Positions 53,599-64,000 of a stretch of 64,000 nt of DNA are shown here, piece after piece. The stretch comes from Stutzerimonas stutzeri. GTDB lineage: Bacteria; Pseudomonadota; Gammaproteobacteria; Pseudomonadales; Pseudomonadaceae. The notes below the pieces were generated by a model that was not told the DNA's origin, did not search any database, and saw only the letters and a program-made list of their open reading frames with translations. The DNA is taken from contig NZ_PPXG01000008.1 in NCBI RefSeq assembly GCF_002909485.1, forward strand, positions 124,001 through 188,000. Direction: 5' to 3'. Position 1 is the first letter of the stretch. Each line of letters opens with the position of its first letter. A program made the position numbers and the translations under genes.

Positions 53599-54491
53599 AG
53601 CTTGCCCTCCAGTTCCTTGGCTTGGTTCCGGTTGAACAAGATGATCGGCACCAGCAGGATCGCCAGCATCACTACCGCCAGCGCCGAGGCCACCGGCCAG
53701 TCGCGGTTGTTGAAGAACTCCTGCCACAGCACCTTGCCGATCATCAGCGTCTCAGGGCCGCCGAGCAGTTCGGGAATGACGAATTCGCCCACCACCGGAA
53801 TGAACACCAGCATGCAGCCGGCAATGATGCCGTTCTTTGACAGCGGCACGGTGATCTTCCAAAAGCTGGTGATATTGCGCGCGCCAAGATCCGAGGCGGC
53901 CTCGAGCAGGCTCGGGTCGTGCTTCACCAGATTGGCGTAGAGCGGCAGGATCATGAACGGCAGGTAGGAATAGACCACGCCGATGTACACGGCGATGTCC
54001 GTATTTAGAATCTGCAGCGGTCGGTCGATCAACCCCACGCCGAGCAGCAGGCTGTTGAGCAGACCATTGCTGCTGAGAATGCCCATCCAGGCGTAGACGC
54101 GGATCAGGATGGCGGTCCAGGTCGGCATCATGATCAGCAGCAGCAGGACGGTCTGCAGATCCTTGCGCGCGCGGGCGATGGCGTAGGCCATCGGATAGCC
54201 GATGAGCAGGCAGAGCAGCGTGCTGAAGAAAGCTATCTTCAGCGAGCCCAGATAAGCTGCCAGATACAGTTCGTCTTCACTTAGGAAGATGTAGTTGCCC
54301 AGGTTGATCAGCACCTGAAGCTGCTGGTCGGCATAGGCGAAGATGTCGGTATACGGCGGTATCGCGACATCGGCTTCGGCAAAGCTGATCTTCAGTACGA
54401 TGGCAAACGGCAGCAGGAAAAACAGCATCAGCCAGATGAAGGGCACGCCAATGACTAGCCGGCGCCCGGTATTCAGGGGCGAGCGCCTCAT
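53595..54491 (-). CDS. spuG: Polyamine ABC transporter permease SpuG (PotH-like)
   Basis: Partner permease of SpuH, 298 aa with six helices. The EAA loop is LLEAASDLGARNITSFWKIT (shown in full at 20 residues), followed by VPLSKNGIIAG. Translationally coupled on both sides by ATGA overlaps to spuF and spuH. Confidence 0.94.
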   Translation of the reverse strand: MRRSPLNTGRRLVIGVPFIWLMLFFLLPFAIVLKISFAEADVAIPPYTDIFAYADQQLQVLINLGNYIFLSEDELYLAAYLGSLKIAFFSTLLCLLIGYPMAYAIARARKDLQTVLLLLIMMPTWTAILIRVYAWMGILSSNGLLNSLLLGVGLIDRPLQILNTDIAVYIGVVYSYLPFMILPLYANLVKHDPSLLEAASDLGARNITSFWKITVPLSKNGIIAGCMLVFIPVVGEFVIPELLGGPETLMIGKVLWQEFFNNRDWPVASALAVVMLAILLVPIILFNRNQAKELEGKL

Positions 54492-55639
54492 GCTTGCAGC
54501 ACCACGCCGCTGTCATCCCACCAGTAGACGAACACCTCTTCCTCCCAGGTCGGCAGCTTCACGTGGCGCTCGGTGTTTGCCATGAAGGCCTGCAACACGC
54601 CGCCGGACGGCAGCTTGATGTAATACACCGAGTGACCGCCGAGGTAGGCGATGTCGTGTACCACACCCTTTGCCCAGTTATAGCCGGGGCGCTCCAGCTC
54701 GGGCAGTTCAGTGCCGATCAGCAACTTTTCCGGACGGATCGCATAGGTGATCTGTTTGTCCTGGGCGCGTGTACTGATGCCGTGGCCGACATAAATCGGG
54801 TTCTCAAGGCCTGGGCTGGCGATGACGGCGTGGTCGCCCATGTCCTCGATCAGCTCGCCATCGAACAGGTTGACGTTGCCGATGAACTCGCAGACCAGGC
54901 GGCTCGCCGGCGTCTCGTAGATGTCCATCGGGCTGCCGACCTGGGCGATCCAGCCCAGATGCATGATGGCGATGCGCTCGGCCATGGTCATGGCCTCTTC
55001 CTGGTCGTGGGTGACCATTACGCAGGTCACGCCGACACGTTCGATGATCTGCACCAACTCCAGCTGCATCTGCGAGCGCAGCTTCTTGTCCAGCGCGCCC
55101 ATCGGTTCGTCGAGCAGCAGCAGCTTGGGACGCTTGGCCAGCGAACGCGCCAGGGCGACACGCTGGCGCTGGCCACCGGACAGCTGGTGCGGCTTGCGCT
55201 TGGCGTACTGGGTCATCTGCACCAAGCCGAGCATTTCCTTCACCCGCGCCTCGACTTCCTCCTTCGGCAAGCCATCCTGCTTGAGGCCGAAGGCGATGTT
55301 CTGCTCCACCGACATGTGCGGGAACAGCGCGTAGGACTGGAACATCATGTTGATCGGCCGCTCGTAGGGCGGCATGTCGGTGATGTCCTGACCGTCGAGG
55401 AAGATGCGCCCCTCGGTGGGGCGTTCGAAGCCGGCGAGCATGCGCAGCAGGGTCGACTTGCCCGAACCCGAGCCACCCAGCAGTGCGAAGATTTCGCCCT
55501 GATGAATGCTCAGCGAGACATCATCGACCGCCACCGTTTCGTCGAACTTCTTGGTGACACGGTCGATCTTGAGCAGCACCTGCTTGTTCTTGCTCTGGCC
55601 ACTGAGGGCCTTTTTGTAGGCGCTGGAGGCAACGGCCAT
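54488..55639 (-). CDS. spuF: Polyamine ABC transporter ATP-binding protein SpuF (PotG-like)
   Basis: ATPase driving polyamine import. 383 aa: ABC domain with Walker A LGGSGSGKST, signature LSGGQRQRVALAR and Walker B LLLLDEPMGALD, then a C-terminal TOBE-type regulatory domain (about 290-383). The ATG has GGGAG seven bases upstream; a further 21 open codons upstream are not supported. It is 150 bp downstream of spuE. Confidence 0.95.
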   Translation of the reverse strand: MAVASSAYKKALSGQSKNKQVLLKIDRVTKKFDETVAVDDVSLSIHQGEIFALLGGSGSGKSTLLRMLAGFERPTEGRIFLDGQDITDMPPYERPINMMFQSYALFPHMSVEQNIAFGLKQDGLPKEEVEARVKEMLGLVQMTQYAKRKPHQLSGGQRQRVALARSLAKRPKLLLLDEPMGALDKKLRSQMQLELVQIIERVGVTCVMVTHDQEEAMTMAERIAIMHLGWIAQVGSPMDIYETPASRLVCEFIGNVNLFDGELIEDMGDHAVIASPGLENPIYVGHGISTRAQDKQITYAIRPEKLLIGTELPELERPGYNWAKGVVHDIAYLGGHSVYYIKLPSGGVLQAFMANTERHVKLPTWEEEVFVYWWDDSGVVLQA

Positions 55640-55789
55640 GCGCGAACTCCCGAAATGAAAAAGGTTGACCGGCCTGGGCCGGGTATCTATTGGTCGTTGC
55701 AACGAACGCGCCGTCTGGCGCGTCCTCGTTCGGTCCGCTCCGATCCGCCATCGGCGATGCCATAGACGAAACGGGACGGACTTGGGGGT

Positions 55790-56953
<1,164 letters not shown>

Positions 56954-57054
56954 TCAACAGATTTGCAGCAATTGCCGTGCAATCGCAAGGTAAAGGAATA
57001 GGTGCGAGGGCAAGGAGCCGCGGGGAAAGGTACCTGCATTATCGTCCCTCGCAG

Positions 57055-57083
57055 CGCAGCTCCAGTAGGTAGCTGGAGCTGCG
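57055..57083 (-). terminator. Hairpin between spuD and spuE
   Basis: Perfect 11-bp stem CGCAGCTCCAG / CTGGAGCTGCG with a 7-base loop, no T-run on either side, in the 273-bp gap between the tandem binding-protein genes. It may protect the upstream spuD mRNA from 3' decay or attenuate read-through into spuE. Confidence 0.6.
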
Positions 57084-57148
57084 TCAGGTAGACCGACCTC
57101 CATGGCCGGGTACGCACGGATCATGTGTCCCGGCACCGGAGCTGTTTA

Positions 57149-58432
<1,284 letters not shown>

Positions 58433-58463
58433 TTAGCTCAGCTGGCGTCGACTGCCGCATGGC

Positions 58464-59822
58464 TCAACCCAGCGCATCCTTGGCCGTCGCATCCAGACAC
58501 AGACGCACTTTGCCGACCAACTCGTCAATCTGCTCTTCGCTGATCACCAGCGGCGGCGAGATGATCATGGTGTCGCCGACCGCGCGCATCACCAGACCAT
58601 TGCGGAAGCAGTGCTCACGACAGAGCATGCCTACGCCTGGGTCGGCAAAGCGTTCGCGGGTCTTCTTGTTCTTGACCAGCTCGAGCGCACCGAGCAGGCC
58701 CACGCCACGGGCCTCGCCCACCAGCGGATGATCGAGCAGTTCCTGCCAGCGGGACTGCAAATAGGGTGCCGTTTTCGTCTTCACCCGCTCGACGATCTTC
58801 TCTTCGCGCAGGATGCGGATGTTCTCCAGCGCCACCGCCGCGGCCACCGGGTGCCCCGAGTAGGTAAAGCCGTGGTAGAACTCACCGCCTTCGTTGAGCG
58901 TCTGCACCACTTCGTCGCGCACCACCACGCCACCCATTGGGATGTAGCCGGAGGTCAGCCCCTTGGCGATGGGCATCAGATCCGGCTCGAGGCCGTAGTA
59001 ATCGCTGCCGAACCACTCGCCGGTGCGGCCGAAGCCGCAGATGACCTCGTCGGCGATGAAAAGGATGTCGTAGCGCGCGAGGATCTCCTTGACCCGCGGC
59101 CAGTAGCTCTCGGGCGGGATGATCACGCCGCCGGCACCCTGGATAGGTTCGGCGATGAAGGCGGCGACCTTGTCCTCGCCGACCTCGAGAATCTTCTGCT
59201 CCAGCTGGTCGGCGATGCGAACGCCAAACTCTTCCGGGCTCATGTCGCCACCCTCGCCGAACCAGTAGGGCTGGTCGATATGTTCGATGCCGGGGATCGG
59301 GCCGTCGCCCTGATCGTGCATGGCCTTCATCCCGCCCAGGCTGGCGCCGGCAATGGTCGAGCCGTGATAGCCATTCCAGCGACCGATGACCACCTTCTTC
59401 GCCGGTTGGCCCTTGATCGCCCAGTAATGGCGCACCATACGTAGCACGGTGTCGTTGGCCTCCGAGCCCGAACCGGTGAAGAACACGTGGTTCATGCCGG
59501 CCGGCGCGATGTCGGCAATCGCCTTGGCCAGCGCCACGGCCGGTGGGTGTGCGGTCTGGAAGAACAGGTTGTAGTAAGGCAGCTCGCGCATCTGCTTGGT
59601 CGCCGCCTCGACCAGCTCTTCACGGCCGTAGCCGAGATTGACGCACCAGAGTCCGGCCATGGCGTCGAGGATCTTGTGCCCCTCGCTGTCCCACAGATAG
59701 ACGCCGGAAGCCTTGGTGATAATGCGCGTGCCTTTGGCGTTCAGCGCCTTGTAATCGGTGAACGGCGGCAGATGGTGGTCGCGGCTCAGCGCTTGCCAGT
59801 GCAGGGTTTGCGAATCGCTCAT
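58464..59822 (-). CDS. spuC: Polyamine:pyruvate aminotransferase SpuC
   Basis: Class-III PLP aminotransferase that moves the terminal amino group of putrescine or other polyamines to pyruvate. 452 aa. The PLP lysine lies in [33 protein letters not shown] and [14 protein letters not shown] are the usual cofactor-site blocks. GAGAGGTGA sits just before the ATG. The 217 bp to spuD hold no clear terminator. Confidence 0.94.
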   Translation of the reverse strand: MSDSQTLHWQALSRDHHLPPFTDYKALNAKGTRIITKASGVYLWDSEGHKILDAMAGLWCVNLGYGREELVEAATKQMRELPYYNLFFQTAHPPAVALAKAIADIAPAGMNHVFFTGSGSEANDTVLRMVRHYWAIKGQPAKKVVIGRWNGYHGSTIAGASLGGMKAMHDQGDGPIPGIEHIDQPYWFGEGGDMSPEEFGVRIADQLEQKILEVGEDKVAAFIAEPIQGAGGVIIPPESYWPRVKEILARYDILFIADEVICGFGRTGEWFGSDYYGLEPDLMPIAKGLTSGYIPMGGVVVRDEVVQTLNEGGEFYHGFTYSGHPVAAAVALENIRILREEKIVERVKTKTAPYLQSRWQELLDHPLVGEARGVGLLGALELVKNKKTRERFADPGVGMLCREHCFRNGLVMRAVGDTMIISPPLVISEEQIDELVGKVRLCLDATAKDALG

Positions 59823-59911
59823 CAGTCACCTCTCGATAAAGTGCGTGCATGTTTGGTGGAGGAGAAAAGCGCCATCCACCCGATGGGTGCGTGCTCTCGC
59901 TTGCAGCGGCT

Positions 59912-61270
59912 TTAAACCGACAGCATGAGAAACTCACGCTCCCAGGAGCTGATCACCCGGTGGTAGTTCTCCTGCTCGGCGCGTTTGACCGCTACATAGC
60001 CGGTGATGAATTTCGGGCTCAGGTATTTTTCCAGTTCGCGACAGGTCTCCATCCGCTCAAGCGCCGCTTCCAGCGTCAGCGGCAGGCGCAGGTTGCGCCG
60101 CTCGTAACCACGGCCCTTGACCGGTTGGCTTGGCGGTAGCTGTTCGGCCATGCCGATGTAGCCGCACAGCAGACTCGCCGCGATAGCCAGGTAAGGGTTG
60201 GCATCGGCGCCGGCCAGGCGGTTCTCGACGCGGCGGTTCTGCGGGTCGGAATCCGGCACGCGCAGGCCGACGGTGCGGTTTTCCTCACCCCACTCGACGT
60301 TCACCGGCGCCGAGGTATCGGGCAGGAAGCGGCGGAACGAATTGACGTTCGGCGCGAACATCGGCAGCAGCTCGGGGATGTACTTCTGCAGGCCACCGAC
60401 GTGGTGCAGGAACAGCTGGCTCATGGAGCCGTCTTCATTGGAGAAGATGTTGCGCCCGGTCTTGAGGTCGATGACGCTCTGGTGCAAGTGCATGGCGCTG
60501 CCCGGCTCGCCGGTCATCGGCTTGGCCATGAAGGTGGCGGCGACGTTGTGCTTGAGCGCCGCCTCGCGCATGGTCCGCTTGAACACCAGGATCTGGTCGG
60601 CCAGATGCAGCGCCTCGCCATGACGGAAGTTGATCTCCATCTGCGCGGTGCCTTCCTCGTGGATCAGCGTATCCAGATCCAGGCCCTGCGCCTCGCACCA
60701 GTCATACATGTCTTCGAACAGCGGATCGAATTCGTTGGCCGCATCGATGGAGAACGACTGCCGGCCGGTCTCCTGACGGCCCGAGCGACCGATTGGTGGC
60801 TGGAACGGCAGGTCCGGATCTTCGCAGCGCTTGGTCAGGTAGAACTCCATCTCCGGCGCGACGATGGGTTGCCAGCCGCGGTCGGCGTACATCTTCAGCA
60901 CGCGCTTCAAGATGTTGCGCGGCGACAGCTCGATGGGGTTGCCCATCTTGTCGTAGGTGTCGTGGATCACCTGGGCGGTGGGCTCGATGGCCCAGGGCAC
61001 GAGGAACACGGCGTTAGGGTCAGGGCGGCAGAACATGTCGATGTCCGCCGGATCGAGCAGTTCGTAGTAGATCTCGTCCTCGACGTAATCGCCGGTCACC
61101 GTCTGCAGCAGCACGCTCTCCGGCAGGCGCATGCCTTTCTCGCCGAGGAACTTGTTGGTCGGTGAAATCTTGCCACGGGCGATCCCGGTCAGGTCGCTGA
61201 TCAGGCATTCCACTTCGGTGATCTTGTGTTCTTTCAGCCAGCCTGTGAGCTGGTCGAGTTGGATACTCAT
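59912..61270 (-). CDS. spuB: Glutamine synthetase family gamma-glutamylpolyamine synthetase SpuB
   Basis: ATP-dependent ligase joining glutamate to a polyamine amino group, the first step of the gamma-glutamylation route. 452 aa. GS-fold catalytic blocks: PEMEFYL (metal), GTAQMEINFRHGEAL, AKPMTGEPGSAMHLHQS and the Arg-bearing NRRVENRLAGADANPYLA. It lacks the adenylylation loop of true GlnA. Paired with the divergent paralogue spuI. Confidence 0.93.
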   Translation of the reverse strand: MSIQLDQLTGWLKEHKITEVECLISDLTGIARGKISPTNKFLGEKGMRLPESVLLQTVTGDYVEDEIYYELLDPADIDMFCRPDPNAVFLVPWAIEPTAQVIHDTYDKMGNPIELSPRNILKRVLKMYADRGWQPIVAPEMEFYLTKRCEDPDLPFQPPIGRSGRQETGRQSFSIDAANEFDPLFEDMYDWCEAQGLDLDTLIHEEGTAQMEINFRHGEALHLADQILVFKRTMREAALKHNVAATFMAKPMTGEPGSAMHLHQSVIDLKTGRNIFSNEDGSMSQLFLHHVGGLQKYIPELLPMFAPNVNSFRRFLPDTSAPVNVEWGEENRTVGLRVPDSDPQNRRVENRLAGADANPYLAIAASLLCGYIGMAEQLPPSQPVKGRGYERRNLRLPLTLEAALERMETCRELEKYLSPKFITGYVAVKRAEQENYHRVISSWEREFLMLSV

Positions 61271-61312
61271 GTTGACCTCGGAGTTGCTGGGGAGGGCCGC
61301 CTGGGTCGGCCG

Positions 61313-62059
61313 TCAGCGTTGTCGGGCGCGCGCCTGGCAGGCTTCTGCGAAGCCTTGGAACAGCGTCAGATAGTGCGGATGCTCATGAACCTGCCATTCC
61401 GGGTGCCACTGCACGCCCAGAGCGAAGCTGGGTGCCTGCTCGACGGAAAACGCTTCGATCAGCCCGTCCGGCGCCAGCGCCTCGATGCGCAAACCGCCAC
61501 CGAGCCGTTCGACACCCTGGCCGTGTACCGAGTTGACCTGGATCTGCGCGGGTAGCCCCAGCCTCTCGAGCAGCCCGCCAGGTTGTACATGCAATGCGTG
61601 GCTGAGGCCGTATTGCACCTCCAGCGGATCATCCGAACGTTCACGGTGATCCTGGTAAGGTCCGGCTTCGTGAACCTTCTGGTGCAGAGTGCCGCCAAAG
61701 GCCACGTTCATTTCCTGAAAGCCCCGGCAGATGCCGAACACCGGGATGCCTGCCTCGACAGCTGCACGAATTAGCGGCAGGGTAAGGTGGTCGCGCAAGG
61801 GGTCGTGATGGGTGCCTGCCTCGCTTGGCGGGCCGCCATAATGATGGGGCTCGACATTCGACGGAGAGCCGGTGAACAACAGACCGTCGAAGCTATCTAG
61901 AAGTGTCGCCGGGTCCATCAGCTCGTCCAGCGCCGGGATCACCAGCGGCACACCGGCGATCGCCGCAGCACGCAGGTACTTGTCACCGGCGATATGAAAG
62001 CTGTGGTGTCCGATCTGCTTGGTACAGGCGGAAACGCCGATCAGGGGCTTGCGCGACAT
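61313..62059 (-). CDS. spuA: Gamma-glutamyl-GABA/polyamine hydrolase SpuA (PuuD-like)
   Basis: Class-I glutamine amidotransferase-like hydrolase (peptidase C26) that releases the gamma-glutamyl group from catabolic intermediates. 248 aa. The triad is visible: nucleophile cysteine in VFGICRGFQEMN, and histidine plus glutamate in GVQWHPEWQ. The ATG of MSRKPLIGVSAC matches SpuA; the frame is open nine codons further. First gene of the leftward spu operon. Confidence 0.93.
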   Translation of the reverse strand: MSRKPLIGVSACTKQIGHHSFHIAGDKYLRAAAIAGVPLVIPALDELMDPATLLDSFDGLLFTGSPSNVEPHHYGGPPSEAGTHHDPLRDHLTLPLIRAAVEAGIPVFGICRGFQEMNVAFGGTLHQKVHEAGPYQDHRERSDDPLEVQYGLSHALHVQPGGLLERLGLPAQIQVNSVHGQGVERLGGGLRIEALAPDGLIEAFSVEQAPSFALGVQWHPEWQVHEHPHYLTLFQGFAEACQARARQR

Positions 62060-62299
62060 GGGATACTCGTCGTTCGAATGGGGCATACCGGAGAGTAGTC
62101 TTGTTCATTTTTATAGACAATAGCCCGAGCATTGGCCCGGCGCGCAACACCTTCAGCGCGTTCGAGATGCCCCAAAAAAGGCCCATTGTGGGCACTCATG
62201 GGGCGCTGGCGGGCTACTATTGACAGTGAACTGGCTTTTCGATTGACTCCCAGACAAGCATCTGATGATTGAAATTTTTAACAATTAAGGTAATTCATC
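62060..62299. promoter_or_regulatory. Divergent spuA-spuI control region
   Basis: 240-bp AT-richer interval between two divergent starts. On the minus strand TATAAA (about 62114-62119) is a candidate spuA -10. A plus-strand TTGACA (62220-62225) is a candidate spuI -35, but its -10 is poor. A small inverted repeat GCCCA-TTG-TGGGC (62181-62193) is followed on the minus strand by CTTTTTT, terminator-like and placed between the two promoters. No regulator site could be named. Confidence 0.45.
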
Positions 62300-63673
62300 A
62301 TGGCCCCGCCGCGTGCCGTTCAGCTCAACGAAGCTAACGCATTTCTCAAGGAACATCCGGAGATCCAGTACGTCGATCTGCTGATCACCGACATGAATGG
62401 AGTCGTGCGCGGCAAGCGCATCGAGCGTGCCAGCCTGCACAAGGTCTACGAAAAAGGTATCAACCTGCCCGCTTCGCTGTTCGCCCTCGACATCAACGGC
62501 ATCACTGTTGAAAGCAGCGGGCTGGGCATGGACATTGGCGACTCCGACCGCACCTGTTTCCCGATCCCCAATACCCTGTGCAAGGAGCCTTGGCAGAAGC
62601 GTCCCACCGCGCAGCTGCTGATGACGATGCACGAGCGTGACGGCGACCCCTTCTTTGCCGACCCACGGGAAGTGCTGCGTCAGGTGGTAAGCAAGTTCGA
62701 CGAACTGGGCCTGACCATCTGCGCCGCCTTTGAACTCGAGTTCTATCTGATCGATCAGGAAAACATCAACGGCCGGCCGCAACCGCCGCGCTCGCCGATT
62801 TCCGGCAAGCGCCCGCACTCTACCCAGGTCTACCTGATCGATGATCTCGACGAATACGTCGACTGCCTGCAGGACATTCTCGAAGGCGCCAAGGAGCAAG
62901 GCATTCCGGCTGACGCCATCGTCAAGGAAAGCGCCCCGGCGCAGTTCGAAGTCAACCTGCATCACGTCGCAGACCCGATCAAGGCGTGCGACTACGCAGT
63001 GCTGCTCAAGCGACTGATCAAGAACATCGCCTACGACCATGAGATGGACACAACCTTCATGGCCAAACCCTACCCGGGCCAGGCCGGCAATGGGTTGCAC
63101 GTGCATATCTCGCTGCTCGACAAGAATGGCAACAATATATTCGCCACCGACAACCCGCTGGAAAGCCAGACACTGCGCCATGCCATCGGCGGGTTGCAGG
63201 AGACCATGGCGGCGTCGATGGCCTTCCTCTGCCCGAACGTGAACTCCTACCGCCGCTTCGGTGCGCAGTTCTACGTACCCAATGCGCCCTGTTGGGGCAT
63301 GGACAACCGTACCGTGGCGCTGCGCGTGCCGACCGACAGCCCGGATGCGGTTCGTATCGAGCACCGCGTTGCGGGCGCCGACGCCAACCCCTATCTGCTA
63401 CTGGCAGGGATTCTCGCCGGGGTGCATCACGGCCTGACCAACAAGATCGAGCCGGACGCCCCCATCGAAGGCAACTCCTACGAGCAGGTCGAGCAGAGCC
63501 TGCCGACCAACCTGCGCGACGCCCTGCGCGAGCTGGACGACAGCGAGATCATGGCGCGTTACATCAGTCCCGATTACATCGACATTTTCGTCGCCTGCAA
63601 GGAGAGCGAGCTGGCCGAGTTCGAACACTCGATCTCGGACCTTGAGTACAACTGGTATCTGCATACCGTCTAG
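62300..63673 (+). CDS. spuI: Glutamine synthetase family gamma-glutamylpolyamine synthetase SpuI
   Basis: 457-aa paralogue of SpuB, also lacking the adenylylation site of housekeeping glutamine synthetase. GS blocks: ITDMNGVVRGKRIERASL, AAFELEFYLID (metal), APAQFEVNLHHV, AKPYPGQAGNGLHVHIS and RIEHRVAGADANPYL. AAGG lies 9 bases before the ATG. Transcribed away from spuABCDEFGH, as in P. aeruginosa. Confidence 0.93.
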   Translation: MAPPRAVQLNEANAFLKEHPEIQYVDLLITDMNGVVRGKRIERASLHKVYEKGINLPASLFALDINGITVESSGLGMDIGDSDRTCFPIPNTLCKEPWQKRPTAQLLMTMHERDGDPFFADPREVLRQVVSKFDELGLTICAAFELEFYLIDQENINGRPQPPRSPISGKRPHSTQVYLIDDLDEYVDCLQDILEGAKEQGIPADAIVKESAPAQFEVNLHHVADPIKACDYAVLLKRLIKNIAYDHEMDTTFMAKPYPGQAGNGLHVHISLLDKNGNNIFATDNPLESQTLRHAIGGLQETMAASMAFLCPNVNSYRRFGAQFYVPNAPCWGMDNRTVALRVPTDSPDAVRIEHRVAGADANPYLLLAGILAGVHHGLTNKIEPDAPIEGNSYEQVEQSLPTNLRDALRELDDSEIMARYISPDYIDIFVACKESELAEFEHSISDLEYNWYLHTV

Positions 63674-63687
63674 CGCTGCGGCAGCGG

Positions 63688-63715
63688 GCACGGCGGTTTG
63701 CATCCGCCGCCGTGC
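63688..63715 (+). terminator. Hairpin after spuI
   Basis: Perfect 9-bp stem GCACGGCGG / CCGCCGTGC with a 10-base loop, 15 bases after the spuI stop and 17 bases before the next ATG. No T-run follows. Confidence 0.55.
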
Positions 63716-63732
63716 TGGCATCAAATAGGCCG

Positions 63733-64000
63733 ATGACCAAACCCAGCCCCGCGACGCCCAGTCGCCGCCCGCGCGCCAGCAGCCAGGCGCGCATCCGCCA
63801 GATTCTTTCCAGCGCCCGCGAACTGCTCGCCGAGCAGGGCGCTGCGACGCTTTCGGTGTACGCGGTGGCCGAGCGCGCCGGCATTCCGCCTTCGTCCGTC
63901 TACCACTTCTTCTCCGGCGTGCCGGCGCTGCTCGCTGCGCTAACGGCGGATGTGCACGCGACGTTCAGAGCCAGCCTCGAGCAACCCATCGATCACCAGA
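63733..64000 (+). CDS. TetR/AcrR-family transcriptional regulator (5' part, cut by window edge)
   Basis: 89 residues are present. After a basic N-terminal tail comes a TetR helix-turn-helix: IRQILSSARELLAEQGAATL then YAVAERAGIPPSSVYHFF. The ligand-binding part lies beyond the window. Its place next to spuI suggests a regulator linked to polyamine metabolism, perhaps like AguR near the P. aeruginosa spu genes, but that is a guess. Confidence 0.85.
   Translation, partial: MTKPSPATPSRRPRASSQARIRQILSSARELLAEQGAATLSVYAVAERAGIPPSSVYHFFSGVPALLAALTADVHATFRASLEQPIDHQ

Overview
The window is high-GC gammaproteobacterial DNA carrying the chromosomal replication-origin region of a Pseudomonas-group bacterium. 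It most resembles the P. stutzeri group (Stutzerimonas). The gene order mnmG..mnmE-yidC-yidD-rnpA-rpmH-oriC-dnaA-dnaN-recF-gyrB is followed by plsC-gmhB-glyS-glyQ-tag-lpxL-pilZ and trkA-rsmB-fmt-def / lysM-dprA-tsaC-qor-hemF-aroE, as in Pseudomonas. The trehalose synthase resembles the type described from P. stutzeri, which fits, but species assignment from sequence alone is inference. I saw no rRNA, tRNA, insertion sequence, prophage or CRISPR array.

Region 1 (1-17,560) is the origin. The 5' part of mnmG runs off the left edge. A complete seven-gene Mnh/Mrp Na+/H+ antiporter operon (mnhABCDEFG) lies between mnmG and mnmE. The canonical oriC sits between rpmH and dnaA, with an AT-rich tract and DnaA boxes. 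A second oriC-like module lies upstream of mnmG, 10,215 bp away in the same orientation, with matching DnaA-box spacing (0, +99, +117, +179). Two parS-type ParB sites are embedded in recF. dnaA-dnaN-recF-gyrB run rightward and end at a strong terminator.

Region 2 (17,561-27,400) holds ahpF without ahpC, convergent with a globin-coupled diguanylate cyclase. Then come a leftward envelope/translation operon (glyQ-glyS-gmhB-plsC), tag, a lipid A acyltransferase, a PilZ protein and a TPR protein.

Region 3 (27,400-42,450) has an ehuBCDA-type ectoine/hydroxyectoine uptake operon, trkA-rsmB-fmt-def, the divergent LysM-dprA-tsaC genes, qor, hemF-aroE, an NmrA-like protein and a DUF883 protein.

Region 4 (42,450-52,480) is more accessory: pbpG; a Cys/His-rich small exported protein, TonB receptor and PepSY reductase-like module, probably for metal uptake; a membrane alpha/beta hydrolase; a trehalose synthase-like GH13 enzyme; and a secreted HELKH protein.

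Region 5 (52,480-64,000) is a complete spu polyamine uptake and catabolism cluster: spuABCDEFGH leftward and spuI divergent. The start of a TetR-family regulator is cut by the right edge.

Several systems (Mnh antiporter, TrkA, Ehu transporter, trehalose synthase) point to life with changing salinity. dprA, which acts in natural transformation, is also present.
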